From: Cavia porcellus
Taxonomy: Eukaryota; Chordata; Mammalia; Rodentia; Caviidae
Direction: 5' to 3'
Assembly (NCBI RefSeq): GCF_034190915.1
Contig: NW_026947489.1
Coordinates: forward strand, 63,612,001 to 63,676,000
DNA length: 64,000 nucleotides
A model generated the notes under the pieces. It made no database searches and had not been told where the DNA came from. It saw only the letters and a list, made by a program, of their open reading frames with translations. Below, piece after piece: positions 1 to 10,124 of this stretch; positions within the stretch are counted from its first letter, which is position 1, and each line of letters begins with the position of its first letter. The position numbers and the translations under genes were made by a program.

Positions 1-2515
1 CGCTCATTTTCATGAGAAGGACATTGAAGGCTCCTACAAACATCTCTGGACAATGTGGATGGCAATATGAACAAGATGGTCCTTGTCCCTGTGGTCTTTG
101 CATCCAAAGTGGATGTTCATAAACAAAGGCAAGCTCTATGCAATGACTGGCACCCGAGGGTCTCGTTACCTGCTGCAGTGTGGGTGCCGGGGGGGTTTTG
201 TCCTCCGCACTGCACCTGCCGGCTGTGTACCCTCTCAAGTCCCTTCTTCTTTCCCACTCTGACTCATGAAACAAGTATCCAGTGAGTATTGACTCTGAAA
301 AGCACTGGGGCTCCAGTTGAACCTTTTATTCCAGTGCAGGAATCAAATAATAAGGAAGTAAATAGGTAAACTATCATAGAGCATAAATACAACAGGGCTG
401 AGGGGCAGATGGTGACGGGAGGAGGTCCTGGGGGGAGACAGCAATAAAGGCACAGAGATCTTTCTGAGGAGAGAAGACCCTGTGACTCAAGGCCTGATAG
501 AAAGGTAAGAAGGAACCAGGCTGAGGCGACCTGGGGGACAATGAGGTTGTCGGTGAGCCCAGAAGGGCGATTGCTGTGAGGTCAGAAAGGGCCTGTGAGG
601 TTTCAGGAACGAGAAGGCCAGTGTGACTAAAGCCCAAGATAAAGGGGGGCAATAACTGAGTCCAGAGAGACCATCAGGGCCCCATCATGAGGGTGGACAG
701 ACCATGGTATGGTGTTTCTATTACATCTGTGGTGCAGTCTGGAGAGGAAAATGTACATTTCTAGTTACCCACATACATGCTTCTTACCCACAGTACTCTC
801 TTCAGCATAGAAAGGAAACAGAATTAGTAATTTAAAAGTTGGCTGTTTGGTGAATACAACCTTTGAGCTAAGATAAATGAAGTCTGGAAGGATGTCTGGC
901 ACAAGCTGTCCAAAGGCCCACAACACAAGAATTGTCAATTTAAGAACCAGAGGAGTTACACTTGGGAAAAAGTTCTAATTCCTCAAGTTTCCTGTTTTTC
1001 AGAGTCCCTGCCCTTTTACCTATATTGTTTACCACATGGTCACCTTTCCTTATTTCTGCAACCTTCAGTATACCCTTAGTTTATAGAAGGCGTTTAATCA
1101 CCTCAAGAATTTAATCCAGCTGAGTGGATAGCATGCCCTCAGTTTGCTCTCTAACTCTAAAGGCAGAGGGTGGACCATTTAATCCAAAGCCTATTATAGA
1201 GTGGATCCAGCTGGGAGATGATCCAGCTAAAAGGTATTCTTTATCCATAGTTGATGAATACTTCTCAACATCAACCTGAGAAGGAGACTTCCTGACTTGG
1301 TCTTTTGCCTTGGGGTTTAATCTTCCTTTCAGGATTGTTCCCCTATAATCACGGATCACAATATGGGAGTGGTTTTAATGTAAAATAAAATCTTTATGTC
1401 AAGGATCTATCTACCTAGCAACATGAGAACCTATATGAAATAAAGAGGGTAGTGACTCATCTTCTAAACCTCAGTTACTCATTCACTCAAAGCATGGAGC
1501 CCTAGACAATCCTCTAGGCACAGGGGACAGAACGGACACACAAGGTTCTCTCAGCCCTCAAGTCCGATACTTTTGTGAGTATCCTTGTGATCCTTGAAGT
1601 GAATCAACTGTCCACTTATAAACTCTATACTTAAAACTACCCTGGGTATTCAGGGTGTATTCTCAGTGCAGCTTGCAAATATGTGCTGCTAATTATATTC
1701 CGAGGACTAACAACCACCACAGCTTTGGGTTTCTCCTCTCTCCCTCTTCCTCCTTCCCACCTCCAGAGCTCGTGCTGCTGCTGCCATGGCAACCCGAATG
1801 AAAAGCCTTGGAACCTTATCTCTTACTATGGGCACATGTCTCTCCATAAGGACCTTGTTGTATGTCAGCCAAACCGGACTCTTTAAATAGACCATTAAGT
1901 CATGTTGAAGTTGGCACTGTAGGGGGGAGTTGATGATGGTTTTTATTTAGTCAGGGCCCTAGGAATTCTCAGATCTTGCTTCTGACTAGCTATCTTCTCC
2001 TTCTTTCAAAGAAAATGTGCATTCATGACCAAGCAGAGCCTAGCTATGCTTTTTACTAATTGGGGCTTCACACTTAAACCCCAACAAGAGTCTCTTGTGA
2101 GTATATCCAGTCCCTTTTCACCTCAGCCAGGCTGGCCTGAGAAGTCTGCTCAACTACTAAGAAATCAGAAAAAAAAGCCTGTCCTGTGAGCCCCAGGACC
2201 TGACATTAGCCCAGGTCCTGGAGCATTCTGGACAGGGCTTAGCCCAGCGCTACCCCTCGCCCCAGACATCTTCCCACCCCTTTTCTTAATCTGGTCTCCA
2301 TCTTTTCTCCACAGACAGCTCCACCAGAAGCCAGGGGGGAATCCCTGATTTCTTTTCCCTTGCCTCCCTAAATACCTGATCCCTGTCAGATCTGCTCAAC
2401 TCTGCCTCGGACACAAAAGCTCCAGAGATGCCGTTCCCCCTCTCCACTCCTCCCCAGTCCTTCTGAGAACACATGGTTCTCCTCCGCTGAATTTACTGGC
2501 TTCTGCCTATGTCCC
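1..2515. other. No gene or clear repeat recognised
   Basis: I see nothing I can support as a gene here. The short open frames have no recognisable protein domain, no flanking splice sites that make an exon convincing, and no start context of note. The text is moderately AT-rich with scattered GC-richer patches near 2.2-2.5 kb. Ancient diverged repeats could be present that I cannot identify by eye. Confidence 0.6.
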
Positions 2516-2519
2516 TTGT

Positions 2520-3115
2520 TCCACTCGTGTCTGCCTGAGCCTTTCTTTAAACATCAGCTGGAGTGGTCTTTTACAAAGGTTATGCTCTTTCAAACTCTTC
2601 TTAGGATAAAATTCAGAACCCCCGCCACACACACACAGGACACAGGACCTGCCCTACACTGCTGAGCTCCTGTGCAGCCTCATCTTGTACTGCTCTCCAC
2701 CCAGCACCCAAGCCAGGCAGGCCTGGTCCCCTTCAGCAGCTCCTGTGACATGGACCACGTGTCTCGAATCTCCTCCAGAGTCAGACAGCTGCCACTGGCC
2801 TCCCCATCCCACCACCAAGCCTTTATGCTCCTTCTGTCTGGAACACATTTCTCTCTGCAGCTCCTGCCATGATTGGCGTTTCCTCAGTTGGAGGCCTCAG
2901 CAAGGCCTCCTCTGACCAGCCTAACCCAAAGTGCTTTCTCTCATCAACAATTCTTTACCAGAGAATTCTATTTATTACTACAGCAGATTTTCCAAAACAT
3001 GTTACTGTTTTTGGGTATTTGTTTGTCTATCATTTGTCTCTTTGACTAGGAAAGTAAATTCCTTGAAAGCAGGTTCCAGATCTGCTTTATTCACAACAAA
3101 TGGCATGTAAAAGAG
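2520..3115 (+). repeat. Ancient L2 LINE 3' end
   Basis: The stretch reads like the plus-strand 3' end of LINE-2. It has, in order, a lysine/leucine-poor coding-like segment with 'aaaattcagaaccc', a 'tccttctgtctggaacaca' segment, a 'ggcctcctctgaccagcc' segment, and a terminal 'gactaggaaagtaaattcc..aaagcaggttccagatctg' segment. This order of landmarks is characteristic of L2 in mammals. It is heavily diverged and cannot encode anything. Confidence 0.6.
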
Positions 3116-3185
3116 GCATAAATAGTGTTAGGAACATGAGTGATCCTGCTGCAATTCCCAGAAAAAGAACAGGACACTTGTTTTC

Positions 3186-3277
3186 TTCTTTTTCTTCTTC
3201 TTCTTCTTCTTCTTCTTCTTCTTCTTCTTCTTCTTCTCCTCCTTCTCCTTCTCCTTCTCCTTTTCCTTCTTCTTCCT
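3186..3277. repeat. (TTC)n / (TCC)n microsatellite
   Basis: An almost uninterrupted run of TTC triplets that drifts into TCC and CCT triplets at its 3' end. One open frame reads it as polyserine; this is a by-product of the repeat and not evidence of a gene. Confidence 0.95.
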
Positions 3278-3995
3278 TAACTTTCCCACTCAGGAGTCTT
3301 GATAGGTGGGATTCTGCTCAGATGGTGCAAAAGAAGAATTTTAATGAAGGGATTATGTACTGCAGCATGGTCCATATTAAGAGAACCAACACTGGATGTT
3401 CAGATATCAGAGGCTACAAGAGCCGGGAGCCATTATATTCTAAAGATTGGGAAGAAAGGAGGAGAGAACCGTGTTCTCTGAGCCCAGAAAGAGCTGGAGT
3501 TGTGGAGGAAGCTGCCCGTCTAGACATGTGGTCTCAGGGGAACACAGTCATTGCCAGATTGGGGGCAACTAACTAGGACAGGAATGTTCTTTAGTCCATT
3601 CTCCTCCATGACTAAAACCAACTGAAAACCAGTCATCAAAGGAGCCAGGTGAATAAATCAGTTTGTAGGTCAACCTACTAGAGCTTTCTAGAGTGTTCCA
3701 CAGCCTTCTCGATGAAGTGACAAATGAAGATTAACCAGCACAAGTTTTTACTTCTAGAAGCTAGAAATCAGGCTGATTTTGCTCCTAAGATTTAGGAGCC
3801 AATTTGATTTGGAGTTTATGCTTAGAATTTAAGTACCATTATGGCTAAAGGAGAAAACAACTGATCACCTTACTAATAAACTTGAGAGCACAATTCATGA
3901 GGGCATTGGAGCCTGACTCAATTTCTGAAGTGTTTTGTTTTTTTAACTAATAAGCACAACACAACATTCTAGAAAAATAACTCTATAAACTTATT
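3278..3995. other. No gene recognised
   Basis: AT-rich unique-looking sequence with no recognisable coding, RNA or repeat signal. Confidence 0.5.
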
Positions 3996-4335
3996 TGGTC
4001 ACTTTTTTTTTTAATTTTATTTTGAAAGTAGTAAAAATGCAACAGCACAAGACAGAACAAAGCCAATGGAGACAATGCTGTGAAATTGGTACAGGATTTC
4101 ACAGTAGGATACTGGGATAATAGTAATAGCTACTATGGTATATCTCTTTAACCTCACAATAGTTGTCCAGTCAATTAGGTATAGCAAAATCAAACCAAAA
4201 ATAGAACATTATAAAACCAATTGAGAATACTGAATAGAGCAAAAGAAACAAAACAAAACAGTGAAAACAACCTTTGCCTTCAAACAGAAGATAGAAGGAA
4301 ATCCCCCATATTTGCTATACTGCATATGGTCATCC
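3996..4335 (-). mobile_element. Old tail fragment of the ORF1-only L1 family
   Basis: On the plus strand it begins with a T-run followed by 'aattttattttgaaagtag', the same layout as the 3' ends of the fuller copies at 14.06 and 34.08 kb. It then shows weak versions of their ~150-bp tail unit: an 'aatggagacaatg' segment, an 'aatagctactatggtatatctctttaac' type core near 4.13 kb and 'ccttcaaacagaagata'. No ORF1 part is present, so this would be a 5'-truncated, diverged minus-strand insertion. Assignment is by eye only. Confidence 0.5.
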
Positions 4336-5450
4336 TCCCAGGAGATGCTGTGACATAGCTATAGGGGCAGGGGGCAGGCGGGGGAAGGGTGCTTGATTTT
4401 CAGCCAGCGTGGCAGTAAGCTAACAGGTAATGGTGCTCCTCCAGGCCCATGCCGCAGGCGCTTACCAAGAGGGCGGTGAATAAGCTGCTTGAGTCCCACC
4501 ATGGTCAGATCTCGGGCATTTGGTCACTTCATAACTTGAATTATAAACCCTACTGATGGATATACATAGTCTCCTTACCAAATCTATGGAACCAGTATTT
4601 CACAAATCTGATTTCTAGGTTCTGTCAGATCTGTTGCAGTGGAAATATAGCTAGAATTTTTTAAACTGAGTCAAAAAATACTTTGTCTTTGAGTTCCAGT
4701 ATTTATCTTGTTCTGAACCGTTGCTGTGTGAGAATATCCATAGCTGACTCATTCTACTCTACAAATACAGTATTGCATCCAGGCTTATTTTAGGGATATT
4801 GGTCATCATGGAGATTTTACAGACACACAGTTGGAGCTCAGAGAGAAGTGAAACACAAGTCTTCCTGAAAGTTGATAATGCAGCTTGGGAGAAAAGCACT
4901 TAATCTTTGCAAATTTAGTAGTGGGAGCACAATATCATTATACAACTCTTCCAAATCTGTGGTTTAGCATTTGACTTGAAAGCTCAGACAGCTATATTGA
5001 AAGTTTCAATAGGCACAAAGGCCTTAGGCCAGAGAGGCAGCCTCTAAATTGATTGTGTCTTTGTTAATTAAGGGCCTAGGTCTGTGAATGGAGCAACAGG
5101 GCAGCAAATAGCAAGCTCAGTCCCAGTTCATCTTCTCTGTGCCTTAAATGTTCTGAACATTGGAAACAAGAATCATTGATATTAAATCAGTACACCCTTT
5201 GTCTAGCTGCCTTGTGTAACCAGAAAGCATGCACTATGTTTATTGTATTTATTGATTTACTTAGGCTTAGAAGATAATGGAATGCTAAATAATAGAATAG
5301 ACTGGATTTTATCTTTCCTCAATGTAGAAAAGAGGCAAATTTCTCTAAGCTTTTAAATTTTAATAATAGAAACCTATGAGGAAAATTCAAATTCGTCTCT
5401 CAGAGTCCTTCCCAGAGATTCTCATAGTCCTTCCCAGAGACGGAAAATAA
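4336..5450. other. No gene recognised; short tandem duplication at 5401-5441
   Basis: No coding or repeat signal that I can name. A phrase 'agtccttcccagaga' occurs twice within 5401-5441, a small local tandem duplication just before the B1 SINE that hosts the provirus. Confidence 0.5.
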
Positions 5451-5453
5451 CTA

Positions 5454-5572
5454 TTGGCTGAGGACAGCGGTGCATGACTATAATGCCTGAGTAGGAGGCT
5501 GAGGCAAGAGGGTTGCTGAGGGTTTGAGAGCAGCCTGGGCTACATAGTGCATTCAAGGCCCGCATGGACTAC
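5454..5572 (+). repeat. B1-type SINE, 5' part (split by provirus)
   Basis: The sequence has B1 landmarks: 'ggctgaggca', 'gagagcagcctgggctacatagtg' and a second internal 'aaggcc..catggactac'. The SINE is cut at GACTAC by the provirus and resumes at about 11705 with 'agaaacaaaac', which fits the end of a B1 ('ctacagagtgagaccctgtctcaaaac' type). The provirus is therefore younger than this SINE copy. Confidence 0.75.
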
Positions 5573-6146
5573 TGTCGTGAGTGTCTAGAGCACTCTGAAC
5601 TCCGGGCAAGGTAAACACGCACGCCTTGTCGGGACACGGGGGGTACAGCGCTTGGAAAAGAAAGACAGGAGAGACACCTTTGCTGTCTGCACCGCGTTAC
5701 ACTGCACTGCACTGCACTGTACGCACAATCTTTATTTTAGGATTCATATATAGTAAACCCGATCAATTCACAGAGCCCAGATAATTAAGTAGTGAAAAGG
5801 CATTCTTTGTGGCAAGCTACAACGTGACAGACTACAATGTTTATTCTAAAACTATCTAAGTGAAGTAAATAATCACAACCAGTTCTCACAACTTCTCTAG
5901 CCCAGGAAGAAATTCATTAGCTCAAGAATGTTGTTAATTTGTCTGCTGTTAGTGTCACAAAGGGTGGCCAGCCACTTCCTCAAGACTTCTGCAAAACAAA
6001 GCCAGCTCACAGTATGGATTCCAGAGGGTGAGGGCTCACTGAGAACAGGCATTCCCGTTCTACCTCCTTCTCGCATACCAGGGCGGCTATTGTAAATTGC
6101 AGGTTAGAGGGGGTTGGGCCTACAAAGTGACACCTCATCCCCCACA
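5573..6146 (-). repeat. Provirus 3' LTR
   Basis: This 574-bp LTR reads TGTGGGGGATGAGG at its minus-strand start and ends CACTCACGACA. It contains the env stop codon (6104-6106), so the env 3' end overlaps U3. A TATATATG-like box (about 5745-5752) and an AATAAA signal (5731-5736) lie only about 10 bases apart. That arrangement suggests the polyadenylation signal is in U3 with a short R, as in several betaretroviruses. A (CTGCA)-like short tandem sits just downstream at about 5698-5718. Confidence 0.95.
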
Positions 6147-8188
6147 CTTCCTTCCTTTTTATTTTTTAACAATAATTTCCATAAGATCAGGTTATTAATA
6201 GCATTTCGTCTTATGCAGTAAAAATACACAAGAACTATGGCAATGAGAACTATAATTAAACTAAGTCCCATGCCACTAAAAGTGTGGGTAATGCTCTGCC
6301 AGATTCCTTTGGAATCTAATCCTTTCAAAGATTGAGCAAGCAATTGCGCGAATTGTGCTAGAGATTCATCATCATTTTGCTTTGCAAAATCCTTGTCAAT
6401 TTGATTATGCAAAGATTCTATTTCCTCCTGGGCAGAGGTGTTTCCATTTAAATACATTCTAATCATTTCCCATTCATGTTCTGTCTGATTATAAGGTCGT
6501 TGGGTTATACAGAAAGTAGTTGAATTCCAATCACATTTTAAAAACACTTGATGCTGAAGAGCCAATATTTTTCTACCCATCCATTCAACTGTTTGTTTAA
6601 GGAGGTCTATTTGTTGTTGTAGTTTGGCGTTTATTTGCCACTGAGTTAACCAAAGTTCATGAGAATTCTCATGCCATAATTCGACAACATGTTTTTCTTG
6701 CAAAGAGGTATGTAAAGCTACTCCTGAGACTGCTGCTAGAGAGGCTACAGTTATCAGACTTAACAGTACAGCAACCACTATTCCAATAAATCTTTTTGTA
6801 CGTTTTAACAGATGTTTAAAAAATTCAGTAGTAACAGAAATTACCGGGTCTTGAGACCAAGGTCGAGTTAAATTTACAGGCAACCAAATATGAGTTTTTT
6901 GTTGTAACAGCATAACTGTATAAGGCTTAGTGAAATTTAGTGTGCTATTTAAGCATGTAAACAATTGACAATTTAAACAAGTACAAGAAAAATGTGTAAA
7001 ATTAAAAGTTCCCACTAAAAAGACATAAGGTAGAGGTGCACAAACAGTAATATTATACATTTTAAACCTAGTAAAATTATAAGTAGTAGATACAGATCGA
7101 CTAGTCCCTGAATATGAAACATTGTACAAGGTTACAGGTTGCATAGCGGCTGGGATCTTCCAAATATGATTTTGAAGGTGATGAGGGTATTCTTCGGCTG
7201 CAACAGCAGGGTTAGCGATTCCACCATCTCCCCACCACAAGAGAGCCGTCTTTTGTTGAAATATAGGAGCTCCGTCAGTTATTTTCTTTGGATCTGGAAG
7301 ACTATACACAACAGAGAGATTACATCTTGTCTCATTCCATTCAGCACATCCATTAACGAATTTTCCAAATGGTCCCCAAATAATATACCCATCAATATTT
7401 TTAGCAAATTTTCCCATACATAGTTGCCAAATTATGGGATTATAAGAAATATTTTTATAAGTGAATTCAGGGCATACAGGAAATGTATTTGTATCAGGTG
7501 CTGTTAAATTTTTCCAGGTAACATTAAAGGTTTGAGCAGCCAAGGCTTGAAGCCTTGTCCTTTTGTTGCCTGCTTTTATTCCATGTTGAATCCAATACTG
7601 CCATCCCAGAGGGATGCAAGGCGGTTCCCCAATGCAAATAGGCCTTTGATTACCATAATAAGTAAAATTGAATAGTGTCCCATCATCTTGATTGTGGGGG
7701 GTTAAATCAGCCCACGGTGCTGACAAAATTTCTCTAGGTGTGGTATAAAGTAAAATATCACTAGTTCCCCATTTTACAGGTTCTAATAAAGGGGGGTTTG
7801 GAATATATGCCCAGTACGAATGCGGAGGTACCTCAGTCCCCGATGCAACGGTGAGCAAGGCACATAAAGCTAAAAACAAGTTTTCGGGGTTTAAAGGCTT
7901 TCCTGCTTGAAGGACAAGCCGTTGCCCTTCTATGGTCAATTTCTTTAATTGTCCCCATGTAGGGAGGGGATTTAAATTTGGTCGCTGTGAGCGGCGGGAT
8001 TTTCTTAGCTGTAATCTGGCCATGGCTGCGATAGGAACAAACTCAGCATCCTCAGCTTCTAGCTGGTTTCGCGCTCGCTTCTGAAGGCACGGTTCCGGTT
8101 CCTTGGGGAGTTGTCTCCGGGGCTGGTGAACAGGATCTGGAGACGCGGGTCCTGATCCATCGTCCAGGGACCCACTGCTGAATTCCAT
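6104..8188 (-). CDS. env: Envelope glycoprotein, full-length open frame
   Basis: This is the Env of the provirus, a membrane glycoprotein cleaved to surface (SU) and transmembrane (TM) subunits. I chose the ATG at 8188 (694 aa) because a splice acceptor ends 3 nt before it; the frame is open up to an ATG at 8284 (726 aa). In 726-aa numbering: an Arg-rich segment (residues 90-101) and PTWGQLKKLT (108-117) sit before a hydrophobic signal segment (135-148), giving a long leader like the Rec/Rem-bearing leaders of betaretroviruses. A furin-type RTKR is at 495-498, followed by a hydrophobic fusion-peptide region (499-525) and a heptad-like helix (about 530-580). CDWNSTTFC is at 584-592, a membrane span at 672-689 and a tail of about 36 residues. 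There are about 16 N-glycosylation sequons. The stop lies inside the 3' LTR. No frameshift or internal stop was seen. Whether it is expressed or fusogenic cannot be told from sequence. Confidence 0.9.
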   Translation of the reverse strand: MEFSSGSLDDGSGPASPDPVHQPRRQLPKEPEPCLQKRARNQLEAEDAEFVPIAAMARLQLRKSRRSQRPNLNPLPTWGQLKKLTIEGQRLVLQAGKPLNPENLFLALCALLTVASGTEVPPHSYWAYIPNPPLLEPVKWGTSDILLYTTPREILSAPWADLTPHNQDDGTLFNFTYYGNQRPICIGEPPCIPLGWQYWIQHGIKAGNKRTRLQALAAQTFNVTWKNLTAPDTNTFPVCPEFTYKNISYNPIIWQLCMGKFAKNIDGYIIWGPFGKFVNGCAEWNETRCNLSVVYSLPDPKKITDGAPIFQQKTALLWWGDGGIANPAVAAEEYPHHLQNHIWKIPAAMQPVTLYNVSYSGTSRSVSTTYNFTRFKMYNITVCAPLPYVFLVGTFNFTHFSCTCLNCQLFTCLNSTLNFTKPYTVMLLQQKTHIWLPVNLTRPWSQDPVISVTTEFFKHLLKRTKRFIGIVVAVLLSLITVASLAAVSGVALHTSLQEKHVVELWHENSHELWLTQWQINAKLQQQIDLLKQTVEWMGRKILALQHQVFLKCDWNSTTFCITQRPYNQTEHEWEMIRMYLNGNTSAQEEIESLHNQIDKDFAKQNDDESLAQFAQLLAQSLKGLDSKGIWQSITHTFSGMGLSLIIVLIAIVLVYFYCIRRNAINNLILWKLLLKNKKEGSVGDEVSLCRPNPL
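6147..6160 (-). promoter_or_regulatory. Polypurine tract
   Basis: On the minus strand AAAAAGGAAGGAAG directly precedes the TG that starts the 3' LTR. This is the expected primer site for plus-strand synthesis. Confidence 0.85.
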
Positions 8189-10124
8189 TTTCTGTGGAGA
8201 TATAACCAAAACCTTTCCCCCTATAGAGCAATGTGCCCCTCTCCCATTCAGCCTCTGGAGCTGTTTTAGTCCAAATAGGTTCATTAATCACAAAAGGCTG
8301 TTGTTGCTGTTCAAAATGTTTTTCAGCTCTTGTTAATATTTCACCTTGTGGTAAATTGAGAAAATTTAAAATAAACAATGCTTGATGCAGTAATGTTTTT
8401 GGACTGTTTTGCAATTTAAACAGTATTGGTATCTGAATATCCTCCTGACTCCTCCTTTTTAATTTTTTAATTTGCAACTTAAGAGTGCCATGTGCTCTTT
8501 CAACAATAGCTTGACCCTGGGGGTTATATTCAATCCCTGTAATATGAATAATATTATGGAGATCGCAAAATTGTTTAAATGTTCTGCTAGTATAAGCAGG
8601 TCCATTATCTGTTTTGATTTTAGAAGGAATTCCCATAACTGCAAAAGTCTCCAATAAATGTACAATAACATTTTTAGTGGATTCTCCCTGTTGAGCAGTA
8701 GCCCATAGAAATGAAGAATAGGTATCAATAACTACATGTACATAAGAAAGCCGACCAAAAGAAGGTACATGTGTAATATCCATTTGCCATAATTCATTAG
8801 GTTGAATTCCTCGAGGGTTGACACCTGCGGGAATAATTCTTAAATGTAATGGTCTACAAATAGGGCAGGCTTTTACAATCTGTTTAGCTTTTGTAAAAGG
8901 TATCTTATATTTAAGATGCAAATGTCCTGCATTTGCATGATTAAATTGATGTTCTTTAACGGGTGTGGTGAACATAACTAAGGAATCCACTGCATTGTTA
9001 CCTGATACTAATGGTCCGGGTAACTGAGAATGAGAACGTAAATGAGTAATAAAATAAGAATGATTTCTTTTTTGAACATGTATTTGTAAATTTTGAAATA
9101 AAGACAATAAAGCAGGCTTATTAGAATATAACACAGCTGAATAGATATTTGTCACTACTCCAACAGAATAGGCCGAATCGGCTATAATATTAATAGGTTG
9201 GTTATGAAAATCTAAAAACACTTGTAATATAGCAAAAAGTTCATTTTGTTGTACAGAGTTAAAATTTGTCTGACGTACCCAGTAAGATTTTTGAGTCCAA
9301 TATGCAGCTTTATTTTTAGATCCATCTGTAAATATAGTCAAAGCTTGTGGAATTGGCTGTACAGCTAATAAGGTATTAACCACAAATTGTTGACGTCTAA
9401 AAAAATCCCATAATTTACTTTTAGGAAAATGATATGAAAAAGTTCCCATGAAATCTGCTAAAGCAATTTGTAAGGTTTCAGTAATTGACAACAAATATTC
9501 CCATTGTTCCTTAGTTAAAGGGATAACTATATTGTTTATATCTTCTCCTATCAAAGTTATAGAACGAGCTCTACCATTCATAATTAAAGCTGCAACCATG
9601 TCAATATAAGGCATAACATTTTTAGATTGCCTAGTTTTAGTGAATACCCATTCTACTGGCATAGCATTTTGACCTAAAACTGCAGAGGGATATTGAAAAG
9701 TATTAATAATATATAAAGTTAGAGGCAATTTAGGATCAATCCTAATTAAAAATGCATCCTTAATTCGTTGTTCTACAAACTGTAATTCTTGCTCGGCTTT
9801 TGTTGTTAAAGAACGAGGGCTGGATGGATCTGAAGAGCCCTGTAGAGTAGCAAACAAATGCTGTAATGCATGGGTAGGAATACCTAGTGTGGGACGAAGC
9901 CAATTAATATCCCCTAATAATTTTTGAAAATCATTTAAAGTGGATAACTTATCTCTCCTAATAGACATTTTTTGTGGAATCACCTTTTGTCTAGTAAGAA
10001 TATATCCCAAATAATGACTAACTTCTTCCTTTTGAATTTTATCCTGTGCTATTACAAGTCCAAACGGAGAAAAATATTGAGGTAAAGTTTTTAAAATATC
10101 TTTTAAAACATTTCTATCACTATA
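8052..10124 (-). pseudogene. pol: 5'-truncated Pol: RT end, RNase H, integrase
   Basis: The frame is open from the codon after the gag stop at 10125-10127; the first Met is at 10010, giving 652 aa. The RT catalytic palm is gone: the sequence resumes at an 'IAQDKIQ..YLGYIL' type segment just after where the catalytic Asp pair should be, then thumb and connection. RNase H has all four acidic residues (from that Met: D229 in TDGS, E257, D278 in ADS, D342). Integrase has an HHCC zinc-binding region (H358, H363, C382, C385) and a D411-D468-E504 triad with 35 residues between the last two, plus a C-terminal domain with GRWIR near 616-620. It overlaps the env frame by up to 233 bases. With no RT palm, protease or native Gag-Pol frameshift it cannot act alone, but integrase itself looks undamaged. 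Confidence 0.93.
8189..8215 (-). promoter_or_regulatory. Splice acceptor immediately before env ATG
   Basis: The minus strand reads a pyrimidine-rich tract ending CTCCACAG (AG at 8192-8193), followed by AAA and then the ATG at 8186-8188. A 3' splice site only 3 nt from an ATG supports this as the env acceptor and fixes the likely start codon. The partner donor is GTAAGT at 11077-11082. Confidence 0.65.

Noticed and set aside
3100..3576. 158-aa frame with a long polyserine run
   Set aside because: The serine run is the TTC microsatellite and the rest has no recognisable domain, so I treat the frame as chance.
7139..7423. 94-aa plus-strand frame inside env
   Set aside because: It is antisense to a clear Env reading frame and has no domain of its own.
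8459..8728. 89-aa minus-strand frame inside the integrase region
   Set aside because: It is an alternate frame of pol, whose integrase motifs are in the other frame.
9900..10124. Functional reverse transcriptase in the provirus
   Set aside because: The frame begins after the catalytic Asp pair; the palm and fingers are missing.
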